A stretch of DNA of 64,000 nt from Trametes villosa (lineage: Eukaryota > Basidiomycota > Agaricomycetes > Polyporales > Polyporaceae): NCBI GenBank assembly GCA_002964805.2, contig PUDQ02000079.1, positions 186,001-250,000 on the forward strand, in the 5' to 3' direction. Positions 22,304-35,179 of the stretch are shown here, piece by piece. A model generated the notes under the pieces. It saw only the letters and a program-made list of their open reading frames with translations, did not search any database and was not told where the DNA came from. Position numbers and translations under genes: made by a program. Every line of letters begins with the position of its first letter. Position 1 is the first letter of the stretch.

Positions 22304-23322
22304 GGTAGGCGGGGGTGCTGTGGGGGGATGCGAGGGTACGGGATGGGATGCGAGGGGAAGGGCTGTCTGTCTAGACGATAAGGTACGTGATGCCTATGCG
22401 TTTTATGGCTTTGCGTTAGCGTGTTCTGTACCACCACATGTGAGTGGTATTGCGCCCGACATGCAGGCCAGTCCGGGGGAAAGGGCAGGCATGGAGCATA
22501 GCTGCGGCATACTCGCTGATCAGTCCGCCCATCAGCCGCAATGGACGAGGAAACACCTGGTGGTGGGCGAAGGTCCGATGAGGCATAGGGCATGAACGGC
22601 TCAACGGCACCGACGCAAAACGAATCGCAGGACGGATAGACCACCTGGCCATACGACGATGACATAGGTGCGCAGCTCAAACGTTCAGAGTTGTCCGGAC
22701 ATGGGACGGGCGAAAGCTGCGTGCAGGCACGATGAGCGGGGGAGGCTCGCACGGTAACTTGCGCTGGACTTCAACGTTGTCGACGTTCCACTCATTCGGT
22801 CCAGATAAGCAGGAGTCTTCCTCGGGCAGGTCAGGCCCCAGACGCGCAGCTGTGGGCTGCATGGAAGCCGCGAGGGCAACGCAACTCTCTCACCAATTGA
22901 TAACATGCCCCTTCCCCTCTTCCCATCCACTCGCCATCTCAATACGCAAGACCCGTGCGGATGAAACATGAGCAGAAGACGCCCATAAAGGCGACCATGC
23001 TGGTTGTGGACCAGTTGGCGACACGGTATGATAGATCTTCCCTTCCCCTGTTCAGCATGCCTGCTCACATGAAATTCGGAGATGACTGCACCAGAAGCAG
23101 CTATACGGCGCGGATCTATTCAATAACCGTACGGGCGCCGTCCCACCATGCAGCATTGTCTTGCATGCAGGCGTGGTGGCCGGAGGACTCCCGAGCGTTG
23201 CTACCTCCGACATCATCACCCACCTCCCCTCCATCCCTCCCCTCCAGTTCTCCCCGTCAGCTGAGCTCAGATCTCCATCGCCTTGATACCGGTCGCGTAA
23301 TTTCTCTCCGTCAACGTCGGCC
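22304..23322. other. 1 kb intergenic region between divergent genes
   Basis: This is shared upstream DNA of the unknown gene (minus) and the first kinase-like gene (plus). Overlapping open frames here have no splice structure or similarity I recognise. Confidence 0.5.
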
Positions 23323-24907
23323 ATGGTCAACACCATGGCGAGGCCCCCCGAGCTCCCCGGACACCACGGTTTATTCCCCGACGAGTATTTCTGGCGGGAG
23401 CATTACAAGTGGCTCCTCGACCGGGGGTACTCGCTGCGACCTCGCTACCATCCGGACTGGGAACCATCCTGGAAGGGAACCCGGAAGGACTCGGACGAGT
23501 GCGAAGATGGCCAAACTCCGCTGGTACGCTCTCGAGCTTTACCATACAACGTTTGCCACACATAGACCCACTAATGTCTCTTGCTTTCTAGTACACGACA
23601 ATAATGGATGCGCGTCGCGTTTCGGACGATACTGTGGTCGCGATCAAACGGCTCAAGAGATCCCAACATCCCCTCGAGGTCGACATCGTCCAATCGTTCT
23701 CGCAATCCCCGCTGGTCGACGATCCGCGAAACCATACCGTCCCCATCCTAGACGTCTTGCGGTCGCCACACGACGACGACATGGTTCTCCTCGTCATGCC
23801 ATACCTTACGCCCTGCGAGAAGGTGCCATTCACGACCGTCGGGGAAGTCGCAGAATACTTTCAACAACTGCTTGATGTAGGTACACGTATGATTTACGCT
23901 ACGTTCTCCCGACTTACCAGTTCCGCATCGCAGGGACTCCGATTTATCCACGAACACAACGTCGCCCATCGGTAACACGGCTTTCATGGAATACACCTGG
24001 CTCGATTTAACGTCCTCTGCGTAGCGATATCATGGCGTCCAATGTCATGATGCAGTCGTCAATCTACTCCGAGACCCCTCACCCAATCGTGAGGTCGAAG
24101 AGCTACAACTTCAAGCGGCCAGTGAAGTATGCCACCCGCACGGAACGCCCCGTCAAGTACTACTACACGGATTTCGGTATATCCTGCCGACTGCCCGGGG
24201 ACGGCAAGGAGCCCCTCGAGCCTCCGATCATGGGAGGCGACCGAACGGTCCCAGAGTATCAACGCCCCGCCGGCTCCCAGAACCCGTACCGAACGGATGT
24301 GTACTGTCTCGGCAATACGATCCGCACACAGTTCCTCGAGGTAAGTCGTGCTATAACCCCAGTGTCGGAGGCTACACTGACGTCCATGGTCGAGTAGAAG
24401 TACACCGGCCTGGAACTCTTTGCCGACCTCGTCAATATGATGGTCCAGGCCGACCCCCGCGCTCGCCCAACCGCCGCACATGCCTACGATCTCCTCCGCG
24501 AAGTCCTCGGGGGAACGCCGCCAGGCAACCTCCGTGCCCGACTCGCACCGCGTCGCGAGAACGCTCTGGTCGGATTGTTCAGAGCGTGTGCACACGCCAT
24601 CCGGACTGTATCGTACGTGATGGGCGGCAAACCCGCCCTCCCAGTCTACTCGGAAACCGTCGCGCCGGGCAAGCCCGCCAAACGCAGCCCCGAAGCACCT
24701 TCCGCCAAGCCCCGTGCTATCCAGGCTCCCAACCCCCCTCCCCGCGCACCCGCCAAAGCTTCTCCGGCGCCGAAGGCACCTAAAGCGAAGGCGGAACAAA
24801 CGAAGAAATCGAAACAAGCAAAGGCCCTCGAACCGCCGAAGAAAGCCAAGTCGAAGAAGACCCCCGCGCCCTCAGCCAGCCCTAATAAATCCAACAAGGC
24901 GCCTTAA
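23323..24907 (+). CDS. Kinase-like protein, paralogue A, with basic Lys/Pro/Ala tail
   Basis: The ATG at 23323 (or 23335) opens an exon with the family signature: FWREHYKWLLDRGYSLRPRY, then WEPSWKG. Introns follow at the same places as in the four other copies, including one inside the Arg codon of HRD. Kinase landmarks are VVAIKRLK (Lys kept), VAHRDIMASNVMM (HRD Asp and Asn kept, but Met replaces the usual Lys after HRD), YYTDFGIS (DFG kept), TVPEYQ and DVYCLG. No Gly-rich loop is present. Only this copy has a C-terminal tail of about 80 residues rich in Lys, Pro and Ala (APKAPKAKAEQTKKSKQAK). Activity is uncertain; ATP binding without a normal P-loop would be atypical. Confidence 0.8.
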
Positions 24908-26138
24908 TCCAGCGAGACGGCCGCATTCTCTGTCGCAGTAACTATCACCAACATTTTATCACCAACATTTCCATAATCTTAAGGTATGTTCGGGCGCAGA
25001 CCACGCCTCCACTTCGACTCCTGTTGCTGAACCACTGTCGCCAGGATGTATATGTACCTCCCTGCTCCAGCGCTGTGACTACACCACGTCCACGCAAATT
25101 CGGTGTCATGTGTATGCCGTGTTTTCCGATGTCTTCGTGCACGCATCTTCGTGGGACGAATACTTCCCGAAAACAAGGGGACCTCGGCGGCGATGTCAGA
25201 CACGCGCAGTGCGGAAAAGGCCGTCTACCATTCTCCCCACAAAGCTGCCAGAGATATCGCCGCATACACAGCGTGTATTCACGCCCAAATACGCCCAAAC
25301 ATACGCTGACACAGGATGGACGCCAGTGGGACGCTGCTTGACAGATGGCAGTGAAGATGCAGCACTTGAGGCTTCCGTAACTCCGACCTTGCCCCCGGGT
25401 CGCACGGTCCACCACGATGCCTGGCCCCCGTCCTAGGGCACCGCCACTCAACCCACTCTACGGCCAGCCACAGTGCGCACTGTGGACTGATCCGTGGCCA
25501 TGGGTTCGGTTCTATCGTGCGCGGGTGGACATGCGCATCCTCTTCCGCCAGGTTGCAACGTTGCTCCCTATCATCAGGGCAGTACAAGGCGAGGCAATAC
25601 GGCCATCCGGGCCTGGTTATCTATGCGAGGGGGGAAGGGTACCTCCTCGACCCCGCACCCTCGTAGAGGCCCGCGGGCGAGTCGCCGACAAGCGGCCAAA
25701 ACCTAGTAGAGGATGGCTCAGGGAGCCGCGAAGACGGGCGTCCCCCATAGCGCCCGGCTGTCCGTGAGTTTGCGCGATTGCAAAGGGTTTTGAAGCAATG
25801 TCTCCCGGTGCAAAGCATGGGGATAGGTGGCGCTCGGCGCGCTAGCGCTGTATGTTCCAGGTATGGCAGGATCGCAGGGCGGCGAAGACGTGCCACGAGC
25901 TGCTCCAGATGAGCGGCTTCCAACGATTTCATCGGACAATGCCTAAGGTGCACGCCGCAAAGGTAGTCAAGTGCTCTCGTTCAAAGCAAAATCAGTACAG
26001 TGCCCAGAATATGCTCGTAATACTATATCCCCAACGATATCCGCCAATCTGCAGAACCCCTGGTACGAGCGTTCAGTCGACGAAGCAGGTCATGCAAACA
26101 CTCTGCGCACGTACCATGACGCCCGAGTTCGACCAACT
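24908..26138. other. 1.2 kb intergenic region, no gene seen
   Basis: This lies between two convergent genes. Several open frames over 100 codons overlap on both strands, but none has a plausible exon structure or recognisable family. Confidence 0.5.
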
Positions 26139-27442
26139 CTACCGCTTGAGAGGGAAGCCATCCTGGCCGAGGAGGGCCTCTTCGGTACCCAGGGTCCTCG
26201 GGCCATCGCCGACACGAGTATGGATAAGACCCTTAACCGCGCCGACACCAAAGGGCTTCGCGACAGCCTCGTTGAAGCCGTCCACAACCTTGCCCTGCAC
26301 ATCCTGTCCACTAAAGAGGCCGAAGGGGTCCTTGAACGACTGCGCCTGGGGGAAGTACTTGACGATGAGCTGCACGATCTCCTTGATGTTCTCCTTCGGC
26401 GCGTAGATGACCGCGTTCGGGCCGGCGTCGTACGTGTACGCCGCCTTGAGCTTCCCGCCGCTCGCGAGCGCGACGCGGTTGTACTCGACGATGAGCGCGA
26501 TGATCGCGCGCGACACGTCGTTCATGTAGAAGATCGGCGGGTCCGTGTCGAGGCAGACCGCGTGGAACTGGTTCGAGTCTTGCATCGTGATGCGCGCGAA
26601 CGCGTCGAAGTCGCGCGCGCGGATCGCGTCTGATATCGCGCGCATGCGCTCGGGCACGACGTGCGCGATGCGGTGCTGCAGGAGCGCGGACGTCTCGACC
26701 GTGCGCTGCATGCCGGACGTGGACGACGTGCCCTTCTTCTCGTCGTTCACGACGCAGATGAGCGCGTGCACGTCGGGCCAGTGCTCGCGCGGCGCGACCT
26801 GCACCGCGTAGGAGTCGGAGCCGTCGGCCTTCTCGCCCATCTGCCACGCGACGAAGCCGCCGAAAAGCGAGCGGCATGCCGAGCCGGAGCCCTGGCGCGC
26901 GATGAGGGAGAGGCGGGAGGCGTCTGCGGGGAGTTGGTACAAGGCCGCGAGCGACGCGACGAGCGCGGCGAAGCCGGATGCAGAGGAAGCGAGGCCAGCG
27001 GCGGTGGGGAAGTTGTTGTGCGAGCTGATATGCACGGGGTATCCAGAAATCTGTGATCGTTGAGCGATGACAGTTGAGACCTCTGAGAGCTATCATACCT
27101 TTGGTAGACTCGAGTCCTTGTCCTCTAGCTGCCTCCGCAAGCTCTTCACCTCCTTGATGCACGTAGCCAGTCTGCCGCCATCCTTGATCTCGTCCTCCTC
27201 ACCGTTGAGCCAGAGCCGATCTTTCTCGAAGGAGGGGTCCGCGCGGGACGTTGTGGTCGAGCGCAGGTGATCCTGATCAAGCGTGACAGACAGAGAGGAG
27301 TTGGTGGGAAGGATGAGCTTCGTGTCGCGCTTGCCCCAGTACCTGGGATGGGTCAGTCGCGTTCGATCTGGACAGATTGCGATACAGACTTGATGCAAGC
27401 AATGTTGACTGGTGCAGATGCGGTTGCCTGGTATACGGTCAT
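26139..27442 (-). CDS. MVD1: Mevalonate diphosphate decarboxylase
   Basis: Three exons on the minus strand: [18 protein letters not shown], then [21 protein letters not shown]..., then a long exon from [20 protein letters not shown]. The enzyme performs ATP-dependent decarboxylation of mevalonate diphosphate to isopentenyl diphosphate in the sterol pathway. GHMP-kinase features are present: the phosphate-binding [16 protein letters not shown] segment, the [13 protein letters not shown] loop, and the catalytic aspartate in [13 protein letters not shown]. The total is about 390 residues, close to fungal Erg19/Mvd1. Its start is 577 bases from the divergent CCR4 gene. Confidence 0.94.
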
Positions 27443-28019
27443 GGCGGTGCGTCAAGGAGGGCGATATTGAAGAGGGGGCGTGCGGGGAGGGTTAAGTAGC
27501 GCAGACAAGGCCATAGCGCCATGTCTTGAAATCTGAAATCGTACGGCGGCGCATAGATCGCTTGCCTTTCTGGGCGACCGGAGATCAACCAATCATTAAT
27601 TCGACGCTCCGAGTCGGAGAGCAGCGCGGACGGCTCAGCCGCTCAGGCGCCCCGCCGGTCGAGCATCGCAGAGAGACGGGAGGTCGCTGTCGCCGGTGCA
27701 TCTGCAGGGAAGACCTGGCTGTATTTATCTGTTTTCTGAGTCAGCGCACGGAGGTTTTTTCGACAGAGGGCGCTGAGGAAGAGCCATAAACGGAGCGGAA
27801 AGAGCGGCTTAGTCATCCGAGGGCGCCTGGGAGAGCTGTGCTCGTCATCCTCGACGGCGACAAACACTCCACGCTCGCTGTTCTTCACGACGCCCACGAC
27901 CATCCAGACGACTTTCTCCTTCTTTCCCTGTTTTATAGTCGTTCTCTCCCCCCACAACCCTCACTGTCTCTGCGCCCACCCCCCATCCTTCCAGAGTGGC
28001 GACTCTCTCCGCCAATGCC
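27443..28019. promoter_or_regulatory. Bidirectional promoter region, MVD1 / CCR4
   Basis: The interval between two divergent ATGs is 577 bases. The half next to CCR4 is strongly pyrimidine-rich on the plus strand (about 27900-28000), a common fungal promoter feature. No TATA box is evident. Confidence 0.5.
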
Positions 28020-30581
28020 ATGTACTACCCGCAGCAATCCCCGGGCATTGCCCACAAACTCCCCACCCACCAGCATCCAGGCCAGGTCCACGACCAATCG
28101 CCATGGGCAAGACATCCAGGCTATGGACCGGCGAACGGCGCGCAGCCTCCAACGTCCCCTGCCTACCCGCTGTTTGCTCACGCGAACGGTACAATGACCG
28201 CGATGCAACACCATCCTCACCAACACATCCCCGGTCCCCTCGCACACCATCACCACCAGAACTCCCTATCACACGCCCACTTCCCCTCACCACCGAATGG
28301 CAATGCACTTCAAGGTCCTCACGGCGGCTTGGGACAGGCCGGATCGCCAGGAGCAATGCAGACCCAGATGATCACTCCCCATTGGCAGCAGCAGTTGCTC
28401 AAGTGCGAGGTACGTTCTAAACCTGCTCTGTAAAGGGGCCCAGTCGTGAGCTATTTGGCCGAGTCGTCCCCCCTGCGTGTTCAACCATGCTCTCCTGCCC
28501 CGCACCAGGCGTCCCTCCATGCTACGCTGTGGTGCTCCTTCCGCCATATCTCATACTGACCCCGTCCATTCCAGATGTCGCGTGCATCCAGATCCCCGCA
28601 CCACAGAGCAAGAGCGAGCGCCATGGCGGCTCGAACTGTTCACAAGGCAGCTATCCCGATCCAGAATCCGAACGCGATAAAGCCTGTGGATCCCAACGGC
28701 ATTGCGCACGACGGAGAGAGCTCCCCTTCGGCGAAATCGCAAGCACCATCCGACGCCTCCCCCACTCGCGCAAGTGCAGCAGCTGATCACCCTTCCTCGA
28801 CGGTCGCGCCCGTTGCAGAAGTTGCCCGCCCGTACGCACTGAAGCCCGCGAACACATGGCAGTCGCTGGATATGGGTGGCGTGGGTATCAAGAACATCCC
28901 AAAGACGTCTGGGCTTTTCGCCTTCACATTCCTCACCAACCTCTACCTCAATCACAATGCCCTGCAGAGCGTCCCTCCCGAGATTTCGAAGCTGCGCCAC
29001 CTGGAGTTGCTGGATCTGTCGGGGAACGCGCTGCAGTCCATTCCCGCCGAGATCGGGATGTTGGTGTCGCTCAAGGAGCTCTACCTCTTCGACAACCAGC
29101 TCACCAATCTCCCGCCACAACTGGGCACGCTTCATCAGCTGCAGACGCTCGGTATCGAAGGGAACCCGCTAGAACCGTCACTCAAGATGATCGTTCAGAA
29201 GGACGGCACACCCGCACTCGTGTCGTACTTGCGCGACTCCTGCCCTATCCCCACCCCTCCACCTGACCGCCAGTGGAAGCACATCGTAGGCCAAGTCGAA
29301 CGAGAATCCCTCGCGTCAGACCCAGCGGCCGAGACCTTCACCGTTCTCTGCTACAACATCCTCTGCGAGCGCTGTGCAACGGAGAAGCTGTACGGCTACA
29401 CGCCGTCGTGGGCTCTTTCATGGGACTACCGGAAGGAGCTGATCCTGACGGAGATCGTGAACCACAACGCGGACTTCGCCTGTCTACAGGAGGTCGACAA
29501 CGCTCAATATGAAGAGTACTTCCAGAAGACGCTGGCGGAGCATGACTACGAGGGCGTCTACTGGCCGAAGTCTCGGTTCAAGATGATGAGCGAAAGCGAG
29601 CGGCGGTTGGTTGACGGGTGTGCCATCTTCTACAAGGCCTCGAAGTGAGCAATACCAGCTTGATGATGCGACGTTGGCTGACATTACTCCGTAGGTACAC
29701 GCTTGTCGAGAAGCATCTCATCGAGTACAGCGGCGTCGCCATGCAGCGCCCCGACTTCAAGAAGACCGATGACATGTTCAACCGCGTCCTTGGTAAGGAT
29801 CACATCGCCGTCGTTGCACTGCTGGAGAACAAGGAGACGGGGACCCGAATCATCGTCGCGAACACGCATCTCCACTGGGACCCGGCGTTCCGTGATGTCA
29901 AGTTGGTCCAAGCCGCGCTGCTTGTCGAGGAGGTGGAGAAGATCACCCACAACTTCGCGAGGTACCCGCCGCGTCTTCCCCCTGCTTCGTCTTCAGCCGT
30001 CGGCACCGCCACCACGCCAACTGCCGGGGAGAACAACGCGTCGTCTCGCCCCCCTCCAGTGTACACGGATGGCTACAAGATCCCCGTCGTCATCTGCGGT
30101 GACTTTAACTCCGTTCCGGACAGCGGTGTATACGATTTCCTCTCGGGTGGCTCGGTGCCGCCTGACCACGAGGACTTCATGTCCCACCTGTACGGGAAGT
30201 ACACGTCGGAGGGCATACGCCACCGCCTAGGCCTCAAGAGCGCGTACGCGTCCGCCGGGGAGTTCATGATGACGAACTTCACGCCGAGCTTCAAAGGGCA
30301 CCTCGACTACATCTGGTACTCGACGGCGAACCTCTCCGTGAACTCGGTCCTGAGCGAGATCGATCCGTCGTACCTGAGCAAGGTGGTCGGCTTCCCGAAC
30401 GCCCATTTCCCCTCCGAGTACGTCGTGCATATTCCTGATGTTGCGGCGGTGATGCTGATGACGGGCCCGCGCGGACAGCCACATCTGCATCGTGTCCGAG
30501 TTCCGCGTGCGTCCCCCGCGGGAGCCCCAGGCCGCGCGCCCGCCACCCGTGTTCCCCGAGTCCTCGCGCGCGCATACATAG
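28020..30581 (+). CDS. CCR4: CCR4-NOT deadenylase catalytic subunit Ccr4
   Basis: Four exons: 28020-28409, then after a 165-base intron from 28575, with further introns near 29648-29695 and 30415-30479. The N-terminus is His/Pro/Gln-rich. Leucine-rich repeats follow (LTNLYLNHNALQSVPPEISKL, LELLDLSGNALQSIPAEIGM, LKELYLFDNQLTNLP), which bind the NOT/CAF1 core. The C-terminal exonuclease-endonuclease-phosphatase domain keeps its catalytic motifs: CYNILCE, FACLQEVD, ANTHLHWDP, VICGDFNSVPDSG, HLDYIWYS, and DHICIVSEFR. The last motif appears only when the final intron is removed; without splicing the frame runs on into Pro/Arg-rich nonsense. The stop is TAG at 30579-30581. The product shortens mRNA poly(A) tails in the cytoplasm. 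Confidence 0.95.
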
Positions 30582-31369
30582 GGTTGCATGGCTGTCCCCA
30601 CATGCGGTGTAGCGCTACCACTCCTTCCCCCTGTCCATATTCTCCCATATATTTCATTCTTGTAAATATTCCTGCGGCGCCCATGCGACAGCGGCAGCGA
30701 TCCCCCTTCCCCTTCCACCCGGAGCCACGCCCCTTTCCACTTCCATTTCCCCCCTTCAGCTTCACCCCTCGTGTCTCGCCGGTCCCTTCGTACTCTTTCG
30801 CGCGCGTTCTGTGTTATTTTATCTTCCGTCCCGTTCGTCGTCTCCGCCCCCCCCCCCTCGCCGTTACTCTCCTGCCACTCTCCTCCGCCTCCGCCTCCCC
30901 TCCCCATCCCCCTGGCCTCTCGTCGTGTCCGATCGTCTGCTTGCTTTCTCGTACTGGTACCTACATACTCTGTCGCGTTCAACCACCCTGCAAAACTGTA
31001 GCATGTGCGTGTACGGCCGTCTTGTTCAATATAAGTTCCTTTCAAACTCCTAATACTCGCCGTCGGCCGCGGATCTGGTGTCAGTAAGTGGGACGGGTTT
31101 GAGCGCGGCCGATGGGGTGTCGACGGTGGCGGCGCGCGCCGATGGACGCCCAGAGCGACATGCTTCTCAGATACAACGGTCACACCATGACAGCGCGAAC
31201 CACAGTGACGGGCAAACCAATGGGATAAGATGATGAATCCGGAGGGTATATCCTGATGTGTAGCGAAATATCGATTAGAGAAAGCAACAGCGACGAAGGG
31301 AGCACGAGTAGCGTAAGGAAAGCACAGACGACTCGGAAGTCAAAATACAACACGACAGAACAGACCAGA
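30582..31369. other. CCR4 3' region with C/T-rich tract, no gene
   Basis: From about 30700 to 30960 the plus strand is dominated by C and T, including a C10 run near 30847. This creates long spurious open frames on both strands. It lies between two convergent genes. Confidence 0.6.
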
Positions 31370-32748
31370 CTACGCCGGAGGGGTCGGCAGCGCACGCTTG
31401 CGGGTGACGACGTATTCGACGGTCCGGTATGCGTGGCGGATCGTCCTAAAGAAGCCCGCGATGCTGGAGTCCTTTCGGTGCACCATGCGCGAGCGCAGCT
31501 TCCACGTCCCGAGCCCCGCACAGAGTTTGCCGAACCGCTCGGCGACCTCGTCGATAGTCGGACGCTTTGCGGGGTCGTCCTGCACCATGTCTGCGACGAG
31601 GGGCTGCAGGAAGTCGAACGCGGCGCTTCTCTGATCAATTCAAGTGTCAGATGGATGAAACATAAACGTCACCACCCGAAGTGAAGCAGCTACCTGTATG
31701 AAATCCTTTTTGAACAGGGCACCGAGGTAGTAGATGTCGGTGGGGAACGGGTCGCGCGGTTCATCTGACTGCAGGAACTCGGGGACAGTCTTCACGCCGC
31801 CCCATATCGGGGGCTCGCGCGGCGATACGCAGTCGGCGTCGTATTTGCGCGAGATACCGAAGTCGATGTAGTAGTACTTCACGGGGCGCTTCGTCCGAGT
31901 CGAGTATTTCACATACCGCAAGCCGTCGTAGCTCGCGCCGGGCAGGACAGGATGATAGAGCTCTGAGGCGAGGGTCATGGCGTCCATCATGATATTTCCG
32001 GATTTGATGTCGCTGTTGCGAGGTCAATTAATACATACGACTCGTGGTCGGTGTGTTCACATACCGATGAGCCACACGATGCCGATGCATAAACTGGAGT
32101 CCCTAGCGTAACATCGCAGTCAGCTTTCAGCAACGCTCGGATTAAAGCGATTGAATACCTCTACAAGCTGTCTCAGGCATTCAACCGCCTCCCCCACCGT
32201 GTAGAATCGGGGTTGGTTGTAGGTACCGAGGTAAGGCATAACTAGGAGAATGATGTCGGCGTCTATGGGCGAGTCTAGGACGTCGTAGATCGGGACGCAG
32301 TGGTTGTGGGTGTCGGAGGCTATGTTCTTTGAGCTCAAGAATTGGGCAATTTCGGCCTCGTATGGATGAACGGATTTCTTGACCTGTTTCAAGATAACTG
32401 CAGTATCGTCTGACATTCGTTTCGCATCCAAGATGGCGGGGACCTGTATGCACTAGGTGAGCCAGATTGCAGCAGGAGTTCGGTTAGAAAGTGACCTCAT
32501 ACAGGAGATCTGATACCGTCTTCTCGTTGGTCGGGTCTGTATTTCGTGCCCTTCCAAGAGGGAACCCAACCGACCCTGTACCGGGGGCGGAGCATATAGC
32601 CCTGTTCTTCGAGCCATTCCTGGTGATCCCTCCAGAACTTCTCGTGGAGGTAGAGGGCGCCTTCTTCGAGAGGTACTGGTAGGCTGAGGTCTATGCGACG
32701 CTTGAGAGGAGGAGGGTCGGTCTCCTGAGGTTGTGGTGGGGTCGACAT
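31370..32748 (-). CDS. Kinase-like protein, paralogue B
   Basis: The start at 32748 gives MSTPPQPQETDPPPLKRRID, then the family signature FWRDHQEWLEEQGYMLRPRY and VPSWKG. Kinase landmarks are DDTAVILKQVKK, VAHRDIKSGNIMMD (full HRD-x-K-x-x-N), KYYYIDFGISRKYDAD, TVPEFLQ, PFPTDIYYLG, and DMVQDDPAKRPTIDEV. The C-terminus is the family block WKLRSRMVHRKDSSIAGFFR. The HRD arginine codon is split by an intron. It is very close to paralogue C 3 kb away, so the two are recent duplicates. There is no Gly-rich loop. Stop at 31370-31372. Confidence 0.82.
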
Positions 32749-33359
32749 AACCACAGTTTCGAGCTCGAGCGAGGGTTCCTCCACGCCGCGATTGTGGCAT
32801 TGTGTGGGAGAGGCTGTGCCGAGCGTGTGAGCATCCTTCTCCCCTCGGCATTCGCCGGCGGATGCCTGTTCGAGTGCGTCTCCCCGACGCAGACGGGTTG
32901 CATGCCGACCACCGTGACCACGCGCTGTCAGACCACGATACCAATACACCGAGGACGCCTCGAATCGTCTCAGACCATGTCTCGCTTCAACCGCATGTTA
33001 CCCCGTCTCCTGCGCCCCCTGCTTCTAGCTGCTGTTTGTATCTCGAACAACGCCCTTCTAGTAACGTAACTGGCGCCCTACCATCACCTGGGAGCTGCAA
33101 CCCACCTCTTTGACGTGTTAGGGAGGCTCCCGGCGTTCATTAGAAGTGACGGACACCATAGCTACGCCCTCGACAGGCCTTGTTCTGCCCTGCCGCATTC
33201 CCGCATGCCCATTTAGGCTGAATGCACACCTTCTCCCCGAACCCGACGGTACGAAGTGCGTATAAGTACCCCTTTCGGAGGGGTCGTTACAGCTGTCCCA
33301 AACTGCGCCAATCCTATAACACCTCTCCCGCTACGCTCTGAGCACTCCCTTCGCAAAAC
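32749..33359. other. Intergenic region between divergent genes
   Basis: This is the shared 5' region of kinase-like B (minus) and the short gene at 33360 (plus). A TATA element for the plus gene lies at 33261-33266. Confidence 0.5.
33261..33266 (+). promoter_or_regulatory. TATA box of the gene at 33360
   Basis: TATAAG lies 94 bases upstream of the ATG, in the position used by other TATA-containing genes in this window. Confidence 0.45.
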
Positions 33360-34625
33360 ATGCCTGCCGAAATTCTGTCAACAATGGCATCAGCAGGGTC
33401 GAAGCCCTTAGTGAAGGTCATTCTCAGCTTTCGCCCCGGCAAGTTGAGGAAACAAGCGGAAAAGGCCGAGCGAGAGGTCACGCGGCTCCTGTTCGACGGT
33501 ACGGTATTCCTCACGGAGGCGGAGTTTGCGTACGTTCAACTTCACCGTGTAGAGTGAGCGAACCCTTCCTCATTGCCGCTGTTAAGTTCTGTATCCGTGT
33601 CTAACCTATCTATTACCGTGCAGATCCGACCTTGCGCGTATGGAAGCAAGGGCTAGCAGCTGGCGCAAACGTGGACCCCGCCACATCACCATAACTTACA
33701 AATATCACACCCTTGCAGCGCAATTACTGGAAATCACTCGAGTAGGTGCTGTTTTTGAACGATAGTGTTTTCCGGATGATGTACCATGGGCTATCGCTCT
33801 TTCCTAGGAGGTCACCACGGCGGCTAACAGGTTGTATGGCCCGGAGGGCCAAAGAGCCGCCCGAATGAGCATGCCAACCGCGTCTTCGGCAGGGATCGAG
33901 ATGCAGCCCCTCGCGACCTCCGGCACAGTCGTTTCCTACACGATTGACAACGTGCTCCTTAAGCCTGGCGACAATCTCATTCGAATTCCTTTCCCGCGTA
34001 CGTGGTGGGAATTCGAGAGTCTCGGCATGTCTTCAGTCTAACCACCTTGACCCTCCATAGTGAGTACGCCTCAGCTTGCTGCGGTCGAGATCCGATTGCG
34101 TCCCGTAGAGGCTGGCCCTGCGCAGGGCGATTCAAGCATCCCGGATCAAGATGAAGACTCCGAAGGTACACCTAGTACCCGCTTAGTCGAAGAGCATCCG
34201 AGCCTTACTTGAATTCTCTAGACGATCACGAGTCAATTAGCGTGACGATCTCCGCGCCGGGCTCTGCTGGTGAGTAGCTAGGGAAGGTTCTCCTACCAGT
34301 TAGGACTTGTCGCGCTGAGCATAGGCACGCGTCCGGTAGATGACACTGGCGACGATGGTCAGACTCAGCCTGAAGGCGGAGAGGATGACGACGGGTATGA
34401 CTCGGTTAGTATGGAGGCGTCCTTCAGCCTCATCAAGCGGGCCGGAAAGCAGCGGTGGAACCCCTTGCGGGATCCCGGTCCTAGCACTCAGGCTAGTGTC
34501 GGTACGTAGTACTCTCGTTTGCTAACCAAATCCCTGATATTAACGAAGAAGCTCTCATCGCCGTACCACTCGCTGCAGAACTCGACATCACCGAACTTAG
34601 TGTTGTGCTCAGAGACGACTACTGA
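33360..34625 (+). CDS. Short protein of unknown function, family member 1
   Basis: Seven exons joined by GT-AG introns give about 260 residues from the ATG at 33360 to the TGA at 34623-34625. The first part is helical and basic: FRPGKLRKQAEKAEREVTRLL, LTEAEFA, then a 39-codon exon SDLARMEARASSWRKRG...LAAQLLEITR bounded by a phase-2 and a phase-0 intron. The middle is Ser/Thr/Pro-rich; the C-terminal half is acidic (DDTGDDGQTQPEGGEDDDGY), ending ITELSVVLRDDY. Low-complexity acidic sequence and six clean introns indicate a real gene. No family is recognised. Its exon skeleton is shared with the genes at 39688 and 41959. Confidence 0.6.
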
Positions 34626-35179
34626 GCGACCGACAACGAGTCCTCGGATACCGTCGGGTAGGCTCGAGAATGTGCGTTGTGCCGTACATGGGGCTAGTAT
34701 TTTTGCATCGCTATGTTTGCTGTCGATTGCTATCGTTTTGAACCTTGGTCTGTACTCGATCCCTACGCTTTCTCGTTCAATGCTGTTTACTATATATGAA
34801 TCTTCCACATTCCGAGCCACACGCAACCTAGGACAGTCCCTGCATCATGGCGAGTTCATGTGCATACAGGAGGCAGGAGGCCGCGTCGCCCATGCAGGTT
34901 GCCTCTGTCGCAGACAATCAATCATGGCCCAAGGGAGTAAATGTCACGGGCTGTCCGCAACAGTGTCTTGCCAAAGGTAGCACCACCGCCTCAAGCAATA
35001 TGCTTGAACATGGCCGGCAACTTAACGACGCCACAGTCCGAACAGCGATGGCACGGCAAACGCATGATCGCATGAGGTATGTTGGGAATATGCATACATT
35101 GTCGCAATATATATCGTGTTGTCGACTGAAGACAGCAAGAGCGAGAGGATGAACTGCACGAACGACTCAACGGTACAGG
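34626..35179. other. Intergenic, no gene seen
   Basis: This lies between two convergent genes. There is no convincing coding structure. Confidence 0.45.

Noticed and set aside
24945..25953. Several overlapping frames of 100-170 codons between kinase-like A and MVD1
   Set aside because: No consistent exon joins, no recognisable motifs, and frames overlap on both strands.
30227..31183. A 318-codon minus-strand frame downstream of CCR4
   Set aside because: It is a shadow of the CCR4 end and the C/T-rich 3' region with no splice structure or family similarity.
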